Origin: Anaerolineaceae bacterium
Lineage (GTDB): Bacteria > Chloroflexota > Anaerolineae > Anaerolineales > Anaerolineaceae
Length of the DNA: 14,696 nucleotides
Direction: 5' to 3'
NCBI GenBank assembly: GCA_003542325.1
Contig: DPKV01000019.1
Coordinates: 1 to 14,696 of the forward strand
Position 1 is the stretch's first letter; each line of letters starts with the position of its first letter. The position numbers and the translations under genes were made by a program. The notes under the pieces were generated by a model. It was not told the origin of the DNA and did not search any database. It saw nothing but the letters and a program-made list of their open reading frames with translations. Shown here piece by piece: positions 7,554-14,320 of the stretch.

Positions 7554-8258
7554 CTAAAACAACAAGCCCAACACCACGGACACCAGGGGCACGGTGAGGT
7601 TATCAATATCTGCAAAAGGCAGAGATTCCACCAGTGTGGTGACGATTGCGATAATTCCAATAGGCAACAAGTATTTCGTAATTGGCCCAGGGAAATATCC
7701 CTGCCCGACGAAAACCCACACAATCAGGACAGGGAGGATGAAACTCCCCAGCAGCACAGTGATTGATCCAGCCAACGACTTCTTGGGAGACCAGGGTAAT
7801 GGCCTGCTCTTAATTCGATTTCCAATCACATCCGCCAGGCCATCCCCGCCGCAAAGCACCATCAGGGCAATAATCCCGACCGGAGTATTCCGCCAAAAGA
7901 TAGTCGTCAGGAGAACGAAAACAATCCCGTAAAAGAGCGGCCCGCGCAGGATCTCCCGCCGGTCGCCTGTCTGTGACATGGCAGCCACAGCTGAAGGGTC
8001 CTTAATTAATCCTGCTCCGACCATCGCAAATTGAGCCGTAATGCCGAGGGGGACAATGGCAGCGATAAAAGGAGATACCGGAGAATTATTGAACAGAAGC
8101 CAGCAAAGCACGAAAATCGGCCCGGTCCCTATATGGATGATCTTTCGACTGAGCGCGCTTGAAACCCAACCTTTATGAGCTGCAAAGTCATTGACCCGAA
8201 GCCAAACAAAGGCGATCACCAGTGTCACACCCAGCGCGATGAGATTAATCTTAAACAT
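7554..8258 (-). CDS. Phytol/dolichol-kinase-like CTP-dependent membrane protein (SEC59/VTE5-like)
   Basis: This is a 234-residue protein with about six or seven hydrophobic helices. It has conserved motifs of the dolichol kinase/phytol kinase/CDP-diglyceride synthase-like superfamily (COG0170): ALSRKIIHIGTGP (38-47), CGGDGLADVIGNRIK (136-150), WSPKKSLAGS (156-165) and ESLPFADIDNLTVPL (211-225). The SRK-H, GDGxAD and KSxxGS motifs are the ones used to bind CTP and the lipid phosphate. Relatives phosphorylate phytol, dolichol or other isoprenoid alcohols in the membrane. Many databases label such proteins phosphatidate cytidylyltransferase, but the DNLTVP ending fits the phytol-kinase group better. 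The ATG has only a weak purine-rich ribosome site. It lies 47 bp after smpB and 15 bp before the lyase. The lipid substrate is unknown. Confidence 0.82.
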   Translation of the reverse strand: MFKINLIALGVTLVIAFVWLRVNDFAAHKGWVSSALSRKIIHIGTGPIFVLCWLLFNNSPVSPFIAAIVPLGITAQFAMVGAGLIKDPSAVAAMSQTGDRREILRGPLFYGIVFVLLTTIFWRNTPVGIIALMVLCGGDGLADVIGNRIKSRPLPWSPKKSLAGSITVLLGSFILPVLIVWVFVGQGYFPGPITKYLLPIGIIAIVTTLVESLPFADIDNLTVPLVSVVLGLLF

Positions 8259-8305
8259 GGGCGAACCGTTTTCTCTTTGGATTCACAGACCTTTTCCTCT
8301 CATCG

Positions 8306-8758
8306 TTAGCGGTTATCCAGGGCACGGTCGATATCCCGTTCCATATCGCGCTTCTTGATGGATTGGCGTTTATCGTATTGGTGCTTGCCTTTTGCCACAG
8401 CGACCTCAACCTTTGCCCGGCCATTTTTCAAATAGACCTGGGTCGGGATGATCGTCAATCCCTTCAAGCGGATGCTGTCAAACAAGGCCTGAATTTCCTT
8501 CTTGTGAAGCAAAAGACGCCGCTCCCGTTCAGGATCGTGGTTGAACGCGCTCGCCTGGTCATAAGGTGCGATATGCGCGCCGACCAGCCATGCCTGTTTG
8601 CCGTTGGTCCGCACGTATGCTTCCGCCAGGGAAATCTGTCCAGCCCGGATGGATTTAATCTCGGTTCCGCGTAATTCGATTCCCGCCTCGTAAGAATCCA
8701 ATAATTCATACTCGAATTTCGCTTTTCTATTCCTTGCAACAATCTTTATTCCGTCCAT
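8306..8758 (-). CDS. smpB: SmpB, tmRNA-binding protein of trans-translation
   Basis: This is a 150-residue small basic protein that binds tmRNA and brings it to ribosomes stalled on broken mRNAs. Family motifs are all present: IVARNRKAKFEYEL near the start, YEAGIELRGTEIKSIRAGQ, the GKHQYDKRQSIKKRDMERDI C-terminal tail that inserts into the mRNA channel, and VEVAVAKGKH before it. I chose ATG 8758 because family members begin a few residues before the NRKA motif. A GTG at 8776 would add six residues but sits inside the predicted promoter. There is no Shine-Dalgarno sequence before either codon. It heads the ten-gene minus-strand run. The tmRNA gene ssrA, often nearby in other genomes, is not in this window. 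Confidence 0.96.
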   Translation of the reverse strand: MDGIKIVARNRKAKFEYELLDSYEAGIELRGTEIKSIRAGQISLAEAYVRTNGKQAWLVGAHIAPYDQASAFNHDPERERRLLLHKKEIQALFDSIRLKGLTIIPTQVYLKNGRAKVEVAVAKGKHQYDKRQSIKKRDMERDIDRALDNR

Positions 8759-8766
8759 AGGGGTTA

Positions 8767-8794
8767 ATTTTAACACAGACTAATTGAAATCCAA
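8767..8794 (-). promoter_or_regulatory. Predicted promoter of the smpB-led operon
   Basis: Reading the minus strand, TTGGAT (8794-8789) and TAAAAT (8772-8767) are separated by 16 bp and resemble sigma-70 -35 and -10 boxes (4/6 and 5/6 matches). The -10 box ends only 8 bp before the smpB ATG at 8758, so transcription would begin at or next to the start codon. This is prediction from consensus only. Confidence 0.5.
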
Positions 8795-8859
8795 ACGGAG
8801 GTTACCAAATTCTTACAACCAGATTCTGAGTCTTGCGCTGGATTGAAGAAAGTCACAGG

Positions 8860-8873
8860 TATAATTGTATAAA
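8860..8873 (+). promoter_or_regulatory. Predicted -10 region for the patatin-like gene
   Basis: A perfect TATAAT at 8860-8865 is followed by a second TATAAA at 8868-8873. TTGAAG at 8843-8848 could act as a -35 box for the second (19-bp spacer); the first has only a weak CTGGAT upstream (8838-8843). The leader then carries AAGGAG (8890-8895), nine bases before the ATG at 8905. It is divergent from the smpB promoter within a 146-bp gap. Confidence 0.5.
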
Positions 8874-8904
8874 GCACGTTAATGTATAAAAGGAGATCAA
8901 CAAT

Positions 8905-9825
8905 ATGGATATCACTCTGGCTCTGGGTGGCGGTGGCGTACGAGGTGTTGCGCATATTGGGGTGCTGCGAGCCCTTGAAAAACACGGCTTCAATATCAAA
9001 GCAATTGCAGGGACCAGTGCAGGGGGTTTGGCTGGCGCAGTCTATGCCGCTGGATACTCCACCGAACAGATTGAAAAAACATTTAACGAGATGGAAAAGA
9101 ATTTTATCATCTCACCCAGCCGCAGCAAACAACCTGCCCTTCTCGGCATGTCTTGGATTACCAAAAAGATCGGCAAATTATTGGGCGATATGACATTTGA
9201 GGATCTTAAAATTCCTTTTGCGGCCACAGCGACCAACCTCAGAACAGGAAAAGAGTTCGTCCTGAGAAGAGGGAAAGTGATGGACGCTGTCCTTGCAACC
9301 ATTGCAATTCCCGGTGCGTTTCCCGGGCAGGATATTGAGGGCCATATCCTGGCGGATGGTGGTGTTGTTGACCCGGTCCCGATTCAGGTCGCCCGGTGGA
9401 TGGCTCCCGACCTGCCGGTCGTCGCGGTCATGCTGCACGAAGTCCCGGATAACTATGAGATTGATGAGAAAAAGCTGCCGATCTCATTCCCCGGTCCCGC
9501 TTCTTTCCTGGATCGGATCGGCGATCTCAAGGTGGTTCAGGCCTTCAACATCTTCACTCGGTCCGCAGAGGTATCCGGCGATCAAATCACCGAATTGGCA
9601 ATCCAATTGTACAAACCGGAAGTGGTTATTGCACCAAAAGTGGGTCATATCAGCATTTTGCAGGACGTTAATTCCGAAGAATTAATTCAGGCCGGCATTG
9701 ACGCCACCGAGCAATCAATGGCCCAAATAAAATCTCAAGGCAACTGGGCACGTCGTCTCAGACGCCAGATGCGACGTCGAATCTCGCCTGATCCGATGCC
9801 TGAAACCTGGGAAATTCTCGCCTGA
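8905..9825 (+). CDS. Patatin-like phospholipase, RssA/YchK family
   Basis: This is a 306-residue cytoplasmic or membrane-associated lipid acyl hydrolase. The catalytic dyad and oxyanion hole are complete: GGGGVRG (residues 8-14), the nucleophile elbow GTSAG with Ser38, and the Asp motif ADGGVVDPVPI with Asp151. Length and order fit the bacterial RssA/YchK group rather than the large secreted ExoU-type enzymes; no signal peptide is visible. The C-terminus is unusually basic (WARRLRRQMRRR), which could help membrane or nucleic-acid contact. The start ATG has AAGGAG nine bases upstream and follows a TATAAT box. The esterase gene begins 39 bp downstream on the same strand, so the two hydrolases may be co-transcribed. 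The true lipid substrate is not known. Confidence 0.93.
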   Translation: MDITLALGGGGVRGVAHIGVLRALEKHGFNIKAIAGTSAGGLAGAVYAAGYSTEQIEKTFNEMEKNFIISPSRSKQPALLGMSWITKKIGKLLGDMTFEDLKIPFAATATNLRTGKEFVLRRGKVMDAVLATIAIPGAFPGQDIEGHILADGGVVDPVPIQVARWMAPDLPVVAVMLHEVPDNYEIDEKKLPISFPGPASFLDRIGDLKVVQAFNIFTRSAEVSGDQITELAIQLYKPEVVIAPKVGHISILQDVNSEELIQAGIDATEQSMAQIKSQGNWARRLRRQMRRRISPDPMPETWEILA

Positions 9826-9864
9826 TAATACTTTTAACTCAATTTATGGATTTACTCATAAGAA

Positions 9865-10533
9865 ATGACCACAATGACAACCATAAGAACACCTCAAAAT
9901 GAATCGATCAACGGGTGGCCTTTTCAAGTTTATCGTCCCCCAGACTCACCCACAGATCATCGTCTCATGCTTTTATTGCATGGTCATCTGGGGAATGAGA
10001 ATGCCATGTGGGTCCTGACCAAACCCATCCCACAAGGTTATGCCTTGCTTGCACCCCGTGGTACTGTCCAGACCGGACCGGACCAATTTAGTTGGCATGC
10101 CACTACCTCTCAATGGCCAGAGCTTGATGCCTATCGCGTTTTGGCAGATAGTCTGTTGGAACGGATTGAGGATTGGACCAACACGCATGATTGGCCAATG
10201 CACAGAATCGATGTCATGGGTTTCAGTCAGGGAGCAGTGTTAGCCCTGGCGATGGGGATATTGTATCCGAATAAGATTGGAAGAACGGCCATCCTCGCCG
10301 GTTTCCTCCCCCAGGCCTGGATACCCCAACTCCCGGCCAAGCCGGATTCGCTGGCCGGCAAACCTTTCTTCCTCGCTCATGGCACACAGGACGATGTTGT
10401 CCCAATCGCCAAGGCCCAACGGGCTGCAACCTGGTTAAACGAAAAAGGCGCTGATGTAACCTTCTGCAAAGCAGACACCGGTCACAAACTCAGTGCGAAT
10501 TGTTTTAACACTTTGGGGGAATTTTTTACCTAA
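9865..10533 (+). CDS. Alpha/beta hydrolase, phospholipase/carboxylesterase family
   Basis: This is a 222-residue single-domain alpha/beta hydrolase of the carboxylesterase/lysophospholipase group (COG0400-like). The oxyanion strand is LMLLLHGHLGNE; the nucleophile elbow is GFSQG with Ser121; the acid is in AHGTQDDVVP (Asp176 or Asp177); and the His is in DTGHKLS (His207). No signal peptide is seen, so it is likely cytoplasmic and acts on short-chain esters or lysolipids. The ATG at 9865 has a weak ribosome site, and a second in-frame ATG at 9874 is possible. It follows the patatin gene by 39 bp. Its TAA (10531-10533) interlocks with the TAG of the convergent SH3 gene. The family is secure; the substrate is not. 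Confidence 0.9.
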   Translation: MTTMTTIRTPQNESINGWPFQVYRPPDSPTDHRLMLLLHGHLGNENAMWVLTKPIPQGYALLAPRGTVQTGPDQFSWHATTSQWPELDAYRVLADSLLERIEDWTNTHDWPMHRIDVMGFSQGAVLALAMGILYPNKIGRTAILAGFLPQAWIPQLPAKPDSLAGKPFFLAHGTQDDVVPIAKAQRAATWLNEKGADVTFCKADTGHKLSANCFNTLGEFFT

Positions 10534-11153
10534 CGGCCGCTGATGATCGCGATCACGCCCAGGAACAGACCCAGCGCACCCAGGCCGACAATAATCAACC
10601 CGATAGGGATGCCACCAGCGGCAGTATTGCCGGCATTATCGGTGTAGGTGGGGATTTCCAATGGCGCAGGTTCGGTGAAGGTCGGCAAACGGGTCGACTC
10701 GGGTGTGGTCAGGAACTGCGCAGCCAGAGTGGGGTCAACGGTACGGGTCATATTGGGTGTGGATGTGGCTGGAGGTGCGACTTCCGGCAAATCACCGCCG
10801 AAGAGTGATACGAGATTTCCATACACCCAGGCTGTTCCTGTTGGCGAACCGGGATATTCGATCTTAACCCATTCCCCATACCTCCCGATGGCATTCGCTT
10901 CCTGCCCAACCAGCAATACCCCAACCATCTCCGTCAAAACACTCGGACCCGCCCGGACGTTTATCTGGGTATCGTTCGCAGTCAACGCATTCACGACCAC
11001 ATAAGGTCCGCGCGGTGTACTGGTGACCGTCGCTATTGAGACCGTGGGCAATTGCATCAACGGCCCGGCCTCAACCGTCCCCAAAACGGAGAAACCAATC
11101 AGTACCATCAGAATCGAGAGGAAAAGTATCGGTCTAATCCACCGATATTTCAT
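10530..11153 (-). CDS. Membrane-anchored bacterial SH3-domain protein
   Basis: From ATG 11153 the protein has 207 residues. It has a signal peptide (about 1-29, ending VEAG) and a bacterial SH3 domain (about 55-117) with INVRAGPSVLTEMVGVLLVG and WVKIEYPGSPTGTAWVYGNLV. A low-complexity Pro/Thr-rich stalk follows (about 122-172), then a C-terminal membrane helix (182-204) ending in a short Arg tail. Such domains usually bind peptidoglycan or cell-surface polymers, so a role at the cell envelope is inferred. I chose ATG 11153 because GGAG lies 6 nt upstream; the TTG at 11165 falls inside that ribosome site. It is monocistronic here, with a TATAAT box at 11215-11210. Its stop shares bases with the stop of the convergent esterase. 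I do not recognise a named gene. Confidence 0.85.
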   Translation of the reverse strand: MKYRWIRPILFLSILMVLIGFSVLGTVEAGPLMQLPTVSIATVTSTPRGPYVVVNALTANDTQINVRAGPSVLTEMVGVLLVGQEANAIGRYGEWVKIEYPGSPTGTAWVYGNLVSLFGGDLPEVAPPATSTPNMTRTVDPTLAAQFLTTPESTRLPTFTEPAPLEIPTYTDNAGNTAAGGIPIGLIIVGLGALGLFLGVIAIISGR

Positions 11154-11209
11154 TGAACGCTCCAAGGATTGGCCCCGCTTCCAATCTATTATCAGAATTT
11201 ATCTCCGCC

Positions 11210-11215
11210 ATTATA
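11210..11215 (-). promoter_or_regulatory. Predicted -10 box for the SH3 gene
   Basis: A perfect TATAAT is read on the minus strand from 11215 to 11210, about 57 bp before the chosen ATG at 11153. No good -35 box stands 16-18 bp upstream, so it may be a weak or activator-dependent promoter. The call rests on consensus alone. Confidence 0.4.
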
Positions 11216-11339
11216 CCGTTTTTTCGCTTATTCGGCTCATAACAATAACAACTCACTCACCTTCTACCTACTTTCAGGTGTCGTAAAAATAATGGAATGA
11301 ACTCGCAAGTATAAAACATAACCGGTTGCAGATAATTGA

Positions 11340-11708
11340 GCTGAATCATTCGTGATCCGCGATTATGGCTCTGCCGTTCTCCTGGTTCCCTGTTTTATGC
11401 GTCGACCCTTTGATATGATGCTCTGCCTGAGGGATAGCACCCGAAGCCATATCTACGAATTAACGCCTGATGAAGTAAAGACTGTGGTCACCGGGTGGCA
11501 GGATGCCATCCCGGCAACCAGGGCAGTCATGGCTGAGATCGGCCGGGAACTTGCCTATAATGTGATCACCCATAACGGCCCCGGGGGTGGGTTGTACTTT
11601 GAGTTCCTGCCGTATACCCGGGAAACCGGGGGTTTTGAACAATTGGGATTGGTTTCCTGCCAGTTGGACCCTTTTCAAGCTGCATCACGTTTGAAAAGAC
11701 TGATTTAA
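11340..11708 (+). pseudogene. 5'-truncated GalT/HIT-like domain remnant
   Basis: The open frame runs from just after a TGA (11337-11339) to TAA at 11706-11708, about 122 residues; the first possible start is GTG 11352. The pattern resembles the C-terminal HIT-like half of galactose-1-phosphate uridylyltransferases: FVIRDYGSAVLLVPCFMRRPFD (residue 5 on), a helix rich in charged residues, AYNVITHNGP, then FEFLPYTRETGGFEQLG and a final DPFQAASRL. The catalytic N-terminal half is missing, and the 170 bp upstream is AT-rich with stops in all frames. The His-x-His expected near the FEFLP strand is also absent. Similarity begins before the GTG, which argues for a decayed gene instead of a small intact one. 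No good ribosome site precedes it. It could still be a short expressed protein of unknown function. Confidence 0.5.
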
Positions 11709-11771
11709 AATCCCTGAAATAATCAATCCATCATTCATTTCGTAGAATTAGCCAGAAAATCAAAGGTTTTC

Positions 11772-11797
11772 ACCAGATTTCCGGATTATAATCTGGT
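11772..11797. promoter_or_regulatory. Inverted repeat overlapping a TATAAT box before the zinc-ribbon gene
   Basis: An 8-bp perfect inverted repeat, ACCAGATT (11772-11779) and AATCTGGT (11790-11797), has a 10-nt centre. TATAAT at 11787-11792 lies partly in the right arm. It could be an operator over the promoter of the downstream gene (ATG at 11843), or a weak terminator for the upstream remnant since TTTATT follows. No good -35 box is visible. Confidence 0.4.
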
Positions 11798-11842
11798 TTA
11801 TTGAAGGCTTCATTCTCTTATAAATTTTGAGGAAGGTTGTTC

Positions 11843-12442
11843 ATGCCAGCACAAACCCGCATATATCACGGTGAGATGAATCCCAGCGATATCGCTCGGG
11901 ACATCATCGCCCAATTCAACCGGGGGAATTACCGTGTCCAGCAGATCGGGCATGACCCGAAAATCGCCGTCCAAATCGCCACACGGGACTACGCTCAATC
12001 CGGTGGGCAGACAGCTCTGACGGTCACCCTGCATAAGGTATCAGACGGTGTCTCGATCCAGGTCGGCAACCAGGCCTGGATGGGTGTTGCGGCGAGTCTG
12101 GGTGTGACCGCACTCAGTGCATTGCGGAACCCCTTGTCCCTCCTGGACCGGATCGATGATCTGGCACAAGATATCGAATCGCTTCAACTCGATGAAGAAA
12201 TTTGGAAGGTCATTGAATTTTCCTCCCGGCAGCACGGCGTTGGAATGGCCCTCTCAGAGCGTTTGCAACGTTACATATGTCCTTATTGCAATACACCCAA
12301 TAAAACCGGTGACAGCCGTTGTATGGCTTGTGGTGCGCCCCTGGGAGATATCCAGCCTCAAACCTGCATAAACTGCGGATTTATCGTCCGCAACCTCGAA
12401 AGGGAATGCCCCAACTGTCATGCCATCCTGCCGCCAAAATAA
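11843..12442 (+). CDS. Double zinc-ribbon protein of unknown function
   Basis: From ATG 11843 the protein has 199 residues and I cannot name it. Residues 1-80 form an alpha/beta region with SDIARDIIAQFNRG and a run of beta strands (VAVQIAT, ALTVTLHKV, VSIQVGNQAW). A short Ala/Gly-rich hydrophobic segment (79-95) follows. After a charged helix (100-130), two C4 zinc ribbons end the protein: CPYC with CMAC (Cys146, 149, 160, 163) and CINC with CPNC (Cys175, 178, 189, 192). The ribbons may bind a protein or nucleic acid. ATG 11843 is preferred over the TTG at 11837, because GAGGAAGG ends 6 nt before it and the TTG overlaps that site's edge. A strong terminator follows. It is probably a single-gene unit. 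Confidence 0.8.
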   Translation: MPAQTRIYHGEMNPSDIARDIIAQFNRGNYRVQQIGHDPKIAVQIATRDYAQSGGQTALTVTLHKVSDGVSIQVGNQAWMGVAASLGVTALSALRNPLSLLDRIDDLAQDIESLQLDEEIWKVIEFSSRQHGVGMALSERLQRYICPYCNTPNKTGDSRCMACGAPLGDIQPQTCINCGFIVRNLERECPNCHAILPPK

Positions 12443-12461
12443 ATACACTACTTAAAAGCAT

Positions 12462-12494
12462 AACGCCGAAGGTCGAAAAAACCTCCGGCGTTTT
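12462..12494 (+). terminator. Rho-independent terminator
   Basis: The stem is AACGCCG and AGGT paired with ACCT and CGGCGTT, with a single A-C mismatch, a 7-nt loop (12474-12480, CGAAAAA) and a TTTT run at 12491-12494. It starts 20 bp after the zinc-ribbon gene stop. Because zwf converges from the other side (stop at 12509), the same hairpin may also stop zwf transcripts, though the minus-strand U tract is poorer. Confidence 0.88.
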
Positions 12495-12508
12495 ATTATG
12501 CTGATGAT

Positions 12509-14008
12509 CTAAATTTCCCGCCAGCGGCGTCCGTCCATTTGAATAAAGTCGTCCGCGTTATGCGGACCCTGGGTCCCGGCCTCGTATACCGGCAGGTTCC
12601 GAAGGCCCAGTTCCTCCCAGGCACCTATAATGCCATCCGTCAAACGCCAGGCTTCTTCGACTTCATCGCTGCGCGTGAAAAGCGTGGCATCCCCCAGCAG
12701 ACTATCCAGCAGCAGGCGCTCATAAGCCTCCGGCGGGTCGCTTGGAAAAGCTTCCGCATAACTGAACCGCATCTTGACCGGCTGGATTTGCATCACACTG
12801 CCCGGTGCTTTTGCGCCCAGGTACAACGTAATGCCTTCGTCTGGTTGAATTTGCAGGACCAGAACATTGGGGGCTTCACCTGCAAGGTTCCGCTGCCCAA
12901 ATAAGGCCAGGGGGACTTGCGTGAATTGGATGGCGATTTCGGTGACCCGGCGGGGCAATCTTTTGCCGGAGCGCAAATAAAACGGAACACCCGCCCACCG
13001 CCAGTTATTGATAAACAGCCGGGCAGCCATATACGTTTCCGTGGTTGAATCAGGCGCGACGCCGGGTTCATCCCGGTAGCTGGGGACACGCTGTCCATCA
13101 ATTGTTCCGGACACATATTGAGCACGGAACGTATTCTCCAAGGCTTCCTCTCCCTTGATTGCCACAATCGACTTCAGGACTTTAACCTTCTCGTCCCGAA
13201 CGGCTTTTGCATTAAACACGGCAGGGGCTTCCATGGCGGTCAGTGTCAGGAGCTGCAGCAGGTGGTTCTGAAAAACATCCCGAATAACCCCGGCATGGTC
13301 ATAATACCCGGCACGCGTCCCTACACCATCGTTCTCAGCCATGGTGATCTCGATATGGTCAATGTATTTCCGGTTCCAAAGCGGCTCAAAGATGCCATTC
13401 CCAAAACGGAAGGCGTGAATATTCTGGACCGTCTCCTTGCCCAGATAGTGGTCCATGCGGTAGATTTGATCTTCAGTAAAGACTGCGTGGAGTTCTGCGT
13501 CCAAAGATAGGGCTGTCTCCAGGTCGCGGCCGAACGGCTTCTCAACCACGATCCGCCGCCAACCCAATGCACATGTTTCAAGGCGGCTTTGGCCGATGTT
13601 CTTGACGATGGATGAATAATTTCCCGGTGGTGTCGAAAGATAAAAAAGCGTGTTCTGAACGCCGATTTGGGTAAGCGCTTCATCCAATTTCCGATAACCT
13701 TCGAGGTCCTCAAAAGCGGATTCGATATAATAGGCATTTTCGAGCAGTGCATCCAAAATTTCATTGTCTACTGGTTTTGTCCGGCCGAAATCTTCAACCC
13801 CCTCCCGCAGGACTTCGCGCATTTGTTCGTGGCTCCAGGGACGACGGGCAAAACCCAGAATATAGAAAGGGACGGGAAGACGGCCATTCTTCGCGTTTTC
13901 ATAAAGGGCGGGCATTAGTTTTCGACGGGCGAGATCTCCCGTCACGCCAAAAATGACAATGGCAACACCGTCTGAGCATGGTTCGTTATTGATTTCAATT
14001 TCCGGCAT
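12509..14008 (-). CDS. zwf: Glucose-6-phosphate dehydrogenase
   Basis: From ATG 14008 the enzyme has 499 residues, the usual length. It oxidises glucose 6-phosphate to 6-phosphogluconolactone with NADP+ (or NAD+) as the first step of the oxidative pentose-phosphate route, in the cytoplasm. Motifs: the Rossmann nucleotide site VIFGVTGDLARRKLMPALY (about 18-36), VVEKPFGRDL (about 154-163), and the substrate site RMDHYLGKETVQN (about 184-196) with the catalytic His. Usual family members have RIDHYLGKE, so Met replaces Ile. ATG 14008 is chosen because TTGGAG lies 5 nt upstream; the upstream ATG at 14026 has no ribosome site and would overlap it. gnd, opcA, tal and pgl are not next to it. A dyad symmetry lies about 70 bp upstream. 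Confidence 0.95.
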   Translation of the reverse strand: MPEIEINNEPCSDGVAIVIFGVTGDLARRKLMPALYENAKNGRLPVPFYILGFARRPWSHEQMREVLREGVEDFGRTKPVDNEILDALLENAYYIESAFEDLEGYRKLDEALTQIGVQNTLFYLSTPPGNYSSIVKNIGQSRLETCALGWRRIVVEKPFGRDLETALSLDAELHAVFTEDQIYRMDHYLGKETVQNIHAFRFGNGIFEPLWNRKYIDHIEITMAENDGVGTRAGYYDHAGVIRDVFQNHLLQLLTLTAMEAPAVFNAKAVRDEKVKVLKSIVAIKGEEALENTFRAQYVSGTIDGQRVPSYRDEPGVAPDSTTETYMAARLFINNWRWAGVPFYLRSGKRLPRRVTEIAIQFTQVPLALFGQRNLAGEAPNVLVLQIQPDEGITLYLGAKAPGSVMQIQPVKMRFSYAEAFPSDPPEAYERLLLDSLLGDATLFTRSDEVEEAWRLTDGIIGAWEELGLRNLPVYEAGTQGPHNADDFIQMDGRRWREI

Positions 14009-14079
14009 GGAAACTCCAAGATACATTTGATTAAATTTAACTCGTTAAGTATTCTACCTGATATGCCCATCACCATCAT

Positions 14080-14106
14080 AATGACGTCTTTCAAACCAAC
14101 GTCATT
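14080..14106. promoter_or_regulatory. Dyad symmetry upstream of zwf (possible operator)
   Basis: Perfect 8-bp arms AATGACGT (14080-14087) and ACGTCATT (14099-14106) flank an 11-nt centre. It lies between the methyltransferase-like remnant and zwf, 72 bp before the zwf ATG on the minus strand. A TATGAT box read from 14080 to 14075 touches one arm. No U tract follows on either strand, so an operator is more likely than a terminator. No regulator is identified. Confidence 0.4.
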
Positions 14107-14110
14107 TATC

Positions 14111-14320
14111 TCACGACTCCGATCGATGCAACTTGTAATAAACCGTGTAGTAGGCGTTCTTAATTATTGGCATATTTCGAAAGATACGCATTGCGCCCAG
14201 CTTGGGGTGATTATCCTGCATATAAAACCACTGCTCAATAAATTCAATCCCCTCCCCCCAGGTTTCCATGGCATCCGGGCTGTCCACGCCAAACTGAAAC
14301 CCCGGGGACTTTCTTCTTAT
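14111..14320 (-). pseudogene. C-terminal remnant of a SAM-methyltransferase-like protein
   Basis: Reading the minus strand from about 14320 to TGA at 14113-14111, the frame gives a convincing protein tail. It starts near KSPGFQFGVDSPDAMETWG, continues with EGIEFIEQWFY and NHPKLGAMRIFRNMP, and ends NAYYTVYYKL plus six residues. The arrangement (DxxDAMExWGxGI, then an aromatic Trp-Tyr, then KLGxxRxxRxxP and a final YYKL) recalls the end of leucine-carboxyl-methyltransferase-like proteins; this is from memory and not tested. It is in the same frame as, and directly follows, the stop of the alcohol dehydrogenase (TAA 14338-14336), so nothing of its N-terminal domain can exist. The frame contains only late ATG (14269) and GTG (14287) codons and no ribosome site. 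I read it as a 5'-deleted gene. A short 52-58 residue protein is a less likely alternative. Confidence 0.55.

Noticed and set aside
8259..8305. Possible small RNA or tmRNA next to smpB
   Set aside because: The 47-bp gap and the 146-bp smpB/patatin gap are too short for ssrA and show no tRNA-like ends.
14024..14026. Upstream ATG for zwf adding six residues
   Set aside because: It has no ribosome site, and its codons contain the GGAG that serves the ATG at 14008.
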